Shown: positions 1-4,200 of the stretch, one piece after another
How positions within the stretch are numbered: the stretch's first letter is position 1
Layout: the number at the start of each line of letters is the position of its first letter
Assembly (NCBI GenBank): GCA_017430835.1
Contig: JAFRMD010000125.1
Span: 1 to 6,498, forward strand
Direction: 5' to 3'
Length of the DNA: 6,498 bases
Origin: Methanosphaera sp.
GTDB taxonomy: Archaea; Methanobacteriota; Methanobacteria; Methanobacteriales; Methanobacteriaceae
Notes under the pieces: model-generated
Told to the model about the DNA's origin: nothing
The model's database searches: none
What the model saw: the letters and a program-made list of their open reading frames with translations, nothing else
Made by a program: the position numbers and the translations under genes

Positions 1-90
1 CGATATATAATAGACTCAAATTTAACCTCTTCATAAATACAATTCTGGAGTAATTCTTTTAAATAAGCTTAAGAATATTAAAAAACAATT
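1..90 (-). other. Decayed continuation of the integrase remnant
   Basis: Read on the minus strand, the stretch just after the stop of the integrase fragment still looks like the same family in another frame. From about position 107 to 62 one frame gives FLLSLKLFFNILKL, which fits the usual tyrosine recombinase pattern LSALRSFFKYL following the ATINR motif. That frame stops at 61-59. A third frame then runs open to the left edge and gives LKELLQNCIYEEVKFESIIY, which is protein-like but not recognised. The reading is that the gene continues in broken form past the left edge. AT-rich DNA can give such strings by chance, so only the LSLKLFFN match carries weight. Confidence 0.4.
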
Positions 91-321
91 TTAAAGATAA
101 TAAAAAAATTGGTTTATTGTTGTTGCTTTGTAGTTTTGTTTGTTTAAGTGTGCTTTGTAGTCATGGATGATTGTGTTTAGGTTTTCTTGGTTTATGTCAT
201 TTATATTGTTATTTTCTAGGTATTCTGTGAATTTTTTTAGTTTGTGTTTGTATGTTTTTTGTGTGTTGGGATTGTTTATTCCTTCTGTGTATCTGTTTAT
301 TGTTTCTTGTGTGATTTTCAT
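91..321 (-). pseudogene. Tyrosine recombinase (integrase) N-terminal fragment, frameshifted
   Basis: This frame of 76 residues matches the N-terminal core-binding (SAM-like) domain of phage-type tyrosine recombinases, the helical domain that clamps the DNA core site. The family pattern is visible: NTQKTYKHKLKKFTEYL (residues 18-34), an acidic/Asn-rich turn, then IIHDYKAHLNKQNYKATTINQ (51-71), where ATTINQ corresponds to the usual ATINR. Full enzymes are about 270-330 residues and carry the catalytic R-H-R-Y set in a C-terminal domain that is absent here. The frame ends in FFYYL directly after a seven-base A/T run (102-108). A run of five would restore NQFLLSLKLFFNIL in exact register with the family, so a frameshift is the likely cause; sequencing error in the homopolymer cannot be excluded. 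The ATG at 321 is preceded by only a weak ribosome-binding site. Alternatively it could be a stand-alone DNA-binding peptide. Confidence 0.62.
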
Positions 322-370
322 CTGTCAATCATCTGCCTATTTTTCTATTTTTAATGTTTGTATTTTTTAG

Positions 371-382
371 TTTATATTTTTT
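371..382 (-). promoter_or_regulatory. TATA-like box upstream of the integrase fragment
   Basis: On the minus strand this reads AAAAAATATAAA, a plausible archaeal TATA box with A-rich (BRE-like) bases before it. A start about 25 bases downstream would fall near 345-350 and give a leader of roughly 25-30 bases to the ATG at 321. Such strings are common in DNA this AT-rich, so the position relative to the gene and the adjacent inverted repeat is the main support. Confidence 0.35.
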
Positions 383-411
383 GTCGTGGATTATAGTATA
401 CCACGACAAAA
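379..411. repeat. Perfect 11-bp inverted repeat upstream of the integrase
   Basis: The arms TTTTGTCGTGG (379-389) and CCACGACAAAA (401-411) are exact reverse complements around an 11-base AT spacer (390-400). The GTCGTGG core stands out because nearly all the surrounding DNA is A or T. It lies 58-90 bases upstream of the integrase ATG and abuts or overlaps the likely TATA box of that gene. Two readings are open: an operator for the integrase promoter, or a recombinase core site, since tyrosine recombinases bind inverted arms of about 11-13 bp. The usual spacer for the latter is 6-8 bases, so 11 is long. I see no second copy in the window. Confidence 0.6.
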
Positions 412-876
412 CAAGAAAAAACCACAAGAAGAAAATAAACAAAATACAAATAATACAATTATAAATTATACAAAATAATAAATAAACAACAAAAATAATA
501 TGAAATGTAAAATACTAAAATCAAAGAATCAAATTGAACAAAAATATAAAAATTATAAACCTACAAAAGTGTATAAAAAAATAATTAAAATAATATACCA
601 TATACAATATATCCGATATATCTAATTTAATAATATCTTACGCTAAACTTTTTTTGAATAAAATATCAAATTTACAGTATTTTTTTGGCTATTTAATCCT
701 TAAGAATAACTTTTATATAGTTAGTAAGATAAAACACAAACTAACAATACTTTACTAAAATTAAATAATTTTTAAAAGTTGATAATTAAATTTATTATTC
801 TTTATAATAGTTTATAAAAAAAGTTCTATGTTAAGGTATTGTTATTATATAACTAAAAGTTAGAATCAGAGAGGTC

Positions 877-894
877 TAACAAAATATTTTGTTA
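877..894. repeat. Perfect 18-bp palindrome
   Basis: TAACAAAATATTTTGTTA reads identically on both strands with no spacer. It lies in noncoding DNA about 310 bases before the ALP start, just after a purine-rich GAGAGG (870s). A dimeric regulator site is possible. AT palindromes arise often in such DNA, but 18 perfect bases including internal C/G pairs is longer than usual. Confidence 0.5.
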
Positions 895-982
895 TATAAA
901 ATATGAATAAATTATAAAAGTGAATTGTTCTTTTCAAGTCAAATAGACGAAATTATATAATGAAAGTAATTAATTCCTGGCA

Positions 983-994
983 GAAAGATCTTTC
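983..994. repeat. Perfect 12-bp palindrome
   Basis: GAAAGATCTTTC is a perfect palindrome in the spacer upstream of the surface-protein gene, about 45 bases before the TATA-like box at 1038-1048. It is a possible binding site for a dimeric regulator. Nothing in the window identifies the protein. Confidence 0.35.
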
Positions 995-1037
995 AAAAAA
1001 AATAATTTCATCTACTTATTTACCATAAACATGATTT

Positions 1038-1048
1038 TTATATATAAA
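1038..1048 (+). promoter_or_regulatory. Candidate distal TATA box for the ALP gene
   Basis: TTATATATAAA is close to the archaeal TATA consensus. Initiation about 25 bases downstream (near 1065-1072) would give a leader of about 140 bases containing the hairpin at 1060-1084, the T-tract at 1100-1106 and both TCACTTCT dyads. It competes with the nearer TATA-like element at 1144-1153; sequence alone cannot choose. Confidence 0.35.
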
Positions 1049-1059
1049 TGAAATCTACT

Positions 1060-1106
1060 TCTTTTTTAAAATCTTCAAAAAAGACAAAAAAATATACTAT
1101 TTTTTT
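1060..1106 (+). terminator. Weak hairpin followed by T-tract
   Basis: TCTTTTTT (1060-1067) pairs with AAAAAAGA (1077-1084) around a nine-base loop, and a run of seven T follows at 1100-1106. Archaeal termination relies mainly on T-tracts, so this could end a spacer transcript or act as an attenuator if transcription starts at the distal TATA box. The stem is almost all A-T pairs and the T-tract lies 15 bases past it, so support is thin. Confidence 0.25.
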
Positions 1107-1115
1107 CTAATTTTC

Positions 1116-1137
1116 TCACTTCTTTTGAAAGAAGTGA
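1116..1137. repeat. Inverted repeat A, TCACTTCTTT dyad, upstream of the ALP gene
   Basis: TCACTTCTTT (1116-1125) and AAAGAAGTGA (1128-1137) are perfect reverse complements with two bases between them. The same TCACTTCT half-site recurs in both orientations in repeat B (1159-1181), and AAAGAAGTGACT occurs as an exact 12-base direct repeat at 1128-1139 and 1172-1183. The repeat sits just upstream of the TATA-like element at 1144-1153. The likeliest reading is an operator for a dimeric regulator of the surface protein; if it is transcribed it could also form an RNA hairpin. Confidence 0.6.
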
Positions 1138-1143
1138 CTTTAC

Positions 1144-1153
1144 TATTATATAC
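1144..1153 (+). promoter_or_regulatory. Candidate proximal TATA box for the ALP gene
   Basis: TATTATATAC lies between the two TCACTTCT inverted repeats. A start about 22-27 bases downstream would fall near 1172-1176, inside repeat B, with a leader of about 32-36 bases to the ATG at 1208. That geometry, one dyad upstream of the TATA box and one over the start site, is what a repressor-controlled archaeal promoter would look like. Confidence 0.4.
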
Positions 1154-1158
1154 TCCAT

Positions 1159-1181
1159 TCACTTCTATGGTAAAGAAGTGA
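1159..1181. repeat. Inverted repeat B, TCACTTCT dyad, upstream of the ALP gene
   Basis: TCACTTCT (1159-1166) and AGAAGTGA (1174-1181) are perfect reverse complements around a seven-base loop. It shares its half-site with repeat A, whose rightward arm begins 44 bases earlier, about four helical turns, so two bound dimers would face the same side of the DNA. The right arm contains GAAGTGA, which resembles an archaeal ribosome-binding site for the alternative ATG at 1190, so a hairpin in the mRNA could hide it. Confidence 0.6.
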
Positions 1182-1191
1182 CTAATATTAT

Positions 1192-1195
1192 GGAG
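1192..1195 (+). promoter_or_regulatory. Ribosome-binding site for the ALP gene (favours ATG at 1208)
   Basis: GGAG lies 12 bases before the ATG at 1208. An in-frame ATG at 1190 is also possible, preceded by GAAGTGA at 8 bases, and would add MEKNTT. I prefer 1208 because MFNKKYLVVFIVLLV is a classic signal-peptide start with a short basic n-region, and because GGAG would otherwise lie inside the coding region. Confidence 0.45.
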
Positions 1196-1207
1196 AAGAA
1201 TACTACA

Positions 1208-1279
1208 ATGTTTAACAAAAAATATTTAGTAGTTTTCATAGTCTTACTAGTAGCATTGATGACAGTATCCGTAGCAGCC
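1208..1279 (+). other. Signal peptide of the ALP
   Basis: Residues 1-24 have a short basic start (MFNKK), a hydrophobic core (YLVVFIVLLVALMTV) and small residues before the expected cut (SVAA, then DV). This is a standard Sec signal; there is no lipobox cysteine. It shows export across the membrane, after which the protein must be held at the surface by something C-terminal and outside the window. Confidence 0.85.
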
Positions 1280-4200
1280 GACGTGACCAACACAAACACG
1301 AAAGCCAAAGTAACTAAGGATACTAGTAAAGTAACAAACACACAAAAAATAGTAAAGACAACTGAGAACACTAAAAAAATCAAAACCAATAATAAAGATA
1401 ATATAACTTCTAAGAAAACTAAGTCTAAACAAACAGAAGTTAAAAAGAATACGATTTCTAAAAAAGTTAAAAAAGACTCTGAAAGTCTAGACTTATATGT
1501 TTCAGATACTACTGGTTCTGATTCTAATACTGGAACAAATGATAAACCTTTTAAAACCTTACAAAAAGCAATAGATAAAACTACTAATGAATTAGTTTAT
1601 AATATTCATATAAAAGAAGGTACTTATAAAGGTGTTGGAAATACTAACTTAACAGTCAATGGAAATAATACCATTAATTTCATTGGAGACAATCCAAATA
1701 ATACTATTTTCGATGGTGAAGCAAAATATGACATTGACACGACAGAATACCACTGGGAATCAAGTGACATATGGTCTTTCTATGTAAATCATGCTGGAAA
1801 TTATTTCATGACTATTAATGAAGGTAGTGGATTAATTTCAATGTCAAACTTTACAATTAAAAATATGTATGCTCCTGGTGGAAGTAGCATATCTGGATAT
1901 CCTCATGCCACTATAGATAATTTTGCTAATTTAAACATTGATGATATGAAATTTATTAAAAATCATGGTGGCGTTGGTTCTGCAATACGTAACAATAATG
2001 GTGGAACACTTACTGTAAACAATTCATTCTTTGAAGACAACAGAAAATCAAGTAGTACAGGTAATGATGGAATAATATATAATAATGGAACTACAACAAT
2101 TATTAATTCCATATTTAATCATAACTATGCAAGATGGGGAACAATACTTAATGACAAAAATATGACTATAACAAACACCACCCTCTCCAATAACATAGCA
2201 TATGATGGAAAAAGTCTATATAAATATGGTGCAGGAATCGCATATAATACAGGTGGTTCAGATTTCTATTTACCAGGTTATTTCTTAACATATACAGATA
2301 TTAATAACTGTACATTCATTAATAATGATCAAACAGATATTTATGGATTTGCAGGAAATTTAAATGCTATAGGAAATAAATTTATAAACTCTACAGGAAT
2401 CTGGATAAATGATACAATACCTGAAAAAACACATAACATAATTATAGAAAATAATGTTTTTGATAACATTATAGATTCAACTTTACTCGTATCATTATAT
2501 TCCTCAGAAAAAATTAAATTTGCAATCAACGCAAACGTTTCGGATAGTTTATTAATAATAAGAAATAACGAAATTAACTCAAAAAACGGAACAATGATAA
2601 CAGCAAACAAAGCAACAATTTCCAATAACAAAATCAACATAGAAAACGAAGGAACAAGTATTTTAGTAGGTAATAATGCCATTGTCGAAAATAACTCAGT
2701 AAACAAAAAAATTTTAGTAAATGGAACAAATAATTCAATAAAATTCAACAAACTTGCTTCAAATGAAGATTATGCTGTTTATGTATTAAACAATATGATA
2801 AATAATAACATTACAGATAATAAATTACATACTAATACTAGAGAAGGTGATGAAGCTGTTTCAGTAATTTCTAGTCCTAACATAGTAGAAAACAATCAAG
2901 CATACACTAATCTTCTTTATTGTAGTCCTGATGTATCCAATCCACAACAAGGAAACATGGATAACCCAACCACAATTGATGATGCAATAAGCCGGATAGA
3001 TGATGAGGGAACAATAATTCTACTAAAAGGAAGTACTGGAGAATATTTACTAACAAACACAATCACAATTAATTCAAACAATTTAAAAACAGATATAAAG
3101 ACATTGACAATAAAAGGAGACAACATAACACTCAACGGTCAAAACACTGTACAAATCTTAAATATACAAAAAACAATTAACGTAACAATAGAAAACATTA
3201 CATTCCAAAATGGACATACCACTACAAATGGTGGAGCATTATATTCTGAAGCCAATTTAACCTTGAAAAATGTTAATTTTTACGAAAATGTTGCGGAAGG
3301 AAAAAAAGATGGAGGAGCAATTTACTTAAATAACGGTATAACTTCTATTTACGGTACAAATAATTACATAAATAATTATGCTGGACGTTATGGAGGAGTA
3401 TTTTACATTAATAATGGTATAGTTCAAATTAATGGAACAAATACTTTTATTAATAATTCAGCAAAAACAAGTGGAGGAATAATTTACAGTAAAAAAAATG
3501 TAACTATACTCGGAAATAATACTTTTACTAATAGTTCATCATCAAGAACCGGTGGATTAATTTACTCTACTGGAAGTTTAATTTTAATTAACGCAAAAAT
3601 AAACCAATCTACAGGTTCAACAATAATATATGTCAGTATAGGTAACAATAAAATTATTAACAACAATTTTATAAATTGTAACGCTACAAGTGAAACATTA
3701 GAGATAAAAGGTATAAATAATATCATAGAAAACAACACATATACAAACTGTACAATAAAAACAACGTTTAATATAACATTAGATGATACAACGATAATCC
3801 CAATACAAATGAACGACATAGTAACAATAAATATTACAAGAACTCCAACTAATCCTGATTACTATGATGAAGATATAATGAATAAAATTGATTTATCAAA
3901 TCAAAATTTTATTTATGAAATATATGTTAACAATCAATTATTAAGTACGACAGAATCTAACGTGAAAAGTTTCACTGTTAAACCAGATACTTTTGGAGAT
4001 TTTACTGTATATGCCATAGATAATACCCCATATACTTCAAATACTTTAACCCTTGATGTTGAGATAGATCATAAAAAAAATGTATATCTTGTTACAAATG
4101 TTAGTTATGTAATTTATAACAATCCTGCAAAGGTTATTGTAGCAGTATATGATAAAAGTGGAAATATAATATCTGAAGAAGGAATTGTATATATCTATGA

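Larger units (their letters stand above)
412..1115. other. AT-rich intergenic region without a convincing gene
   Basis: About 700 bases separate the integrase side from the control region of the large surface protein. All frames hold only very short, Lys/Ile/Tyr-rich frames without ribosome-binding sites, and I see no tRNA, rRNA or CRISPR pattern. It does contain two perfect palindromes (877-894 and 983-994), a short AT dyad ATATATC-C-GATATAT (607-621), a TATA-like TTTATATA near 711-718, and a hairpin with T-tract at 1060-1106. Long AT-rich spacers upstream of adhesin-like genes are common in this group of methanogens. Confidence 0.5.

Noticed and set aside
167..370. Plus-strand frame opposite the integrase fragment
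   Set aside because: It is the antisense of the integrase frame; Phe/Val/Leu-rich composition comes from the reverse of Lys/Asn-rich codons.
607..621. ATATATC-C-GATATAT dyad as a regulatory site
   Set aside because: Short and almost entirely alternating A/T; expected by chance in DNA of this composition.
500..625. Plus-strand frame of 41 residues (MKCKILKSKNQI...)
   Set aside because: No ribosome-binding site; composition is only Lys, Ile, Tyr and Asn as expected from AT-rich DNA; it ends inside a simple AT dyad.
960..1028. Plus-strand frame of 22 residues starting MKVINSWQKDL
   Set aside because: No ribosome-binding site, and a TATA-like string abuts the ATG. It is somewhat protein-like but too short to support.
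1496..2917. First beta-helix as a possible pectate lyase or other enzyme
   Set aside because: Beta-helix caps of this kind occur in lyases, but I see no recognisable catalytic or calcium-binding set, and the rest of the protein is adhesin-like.
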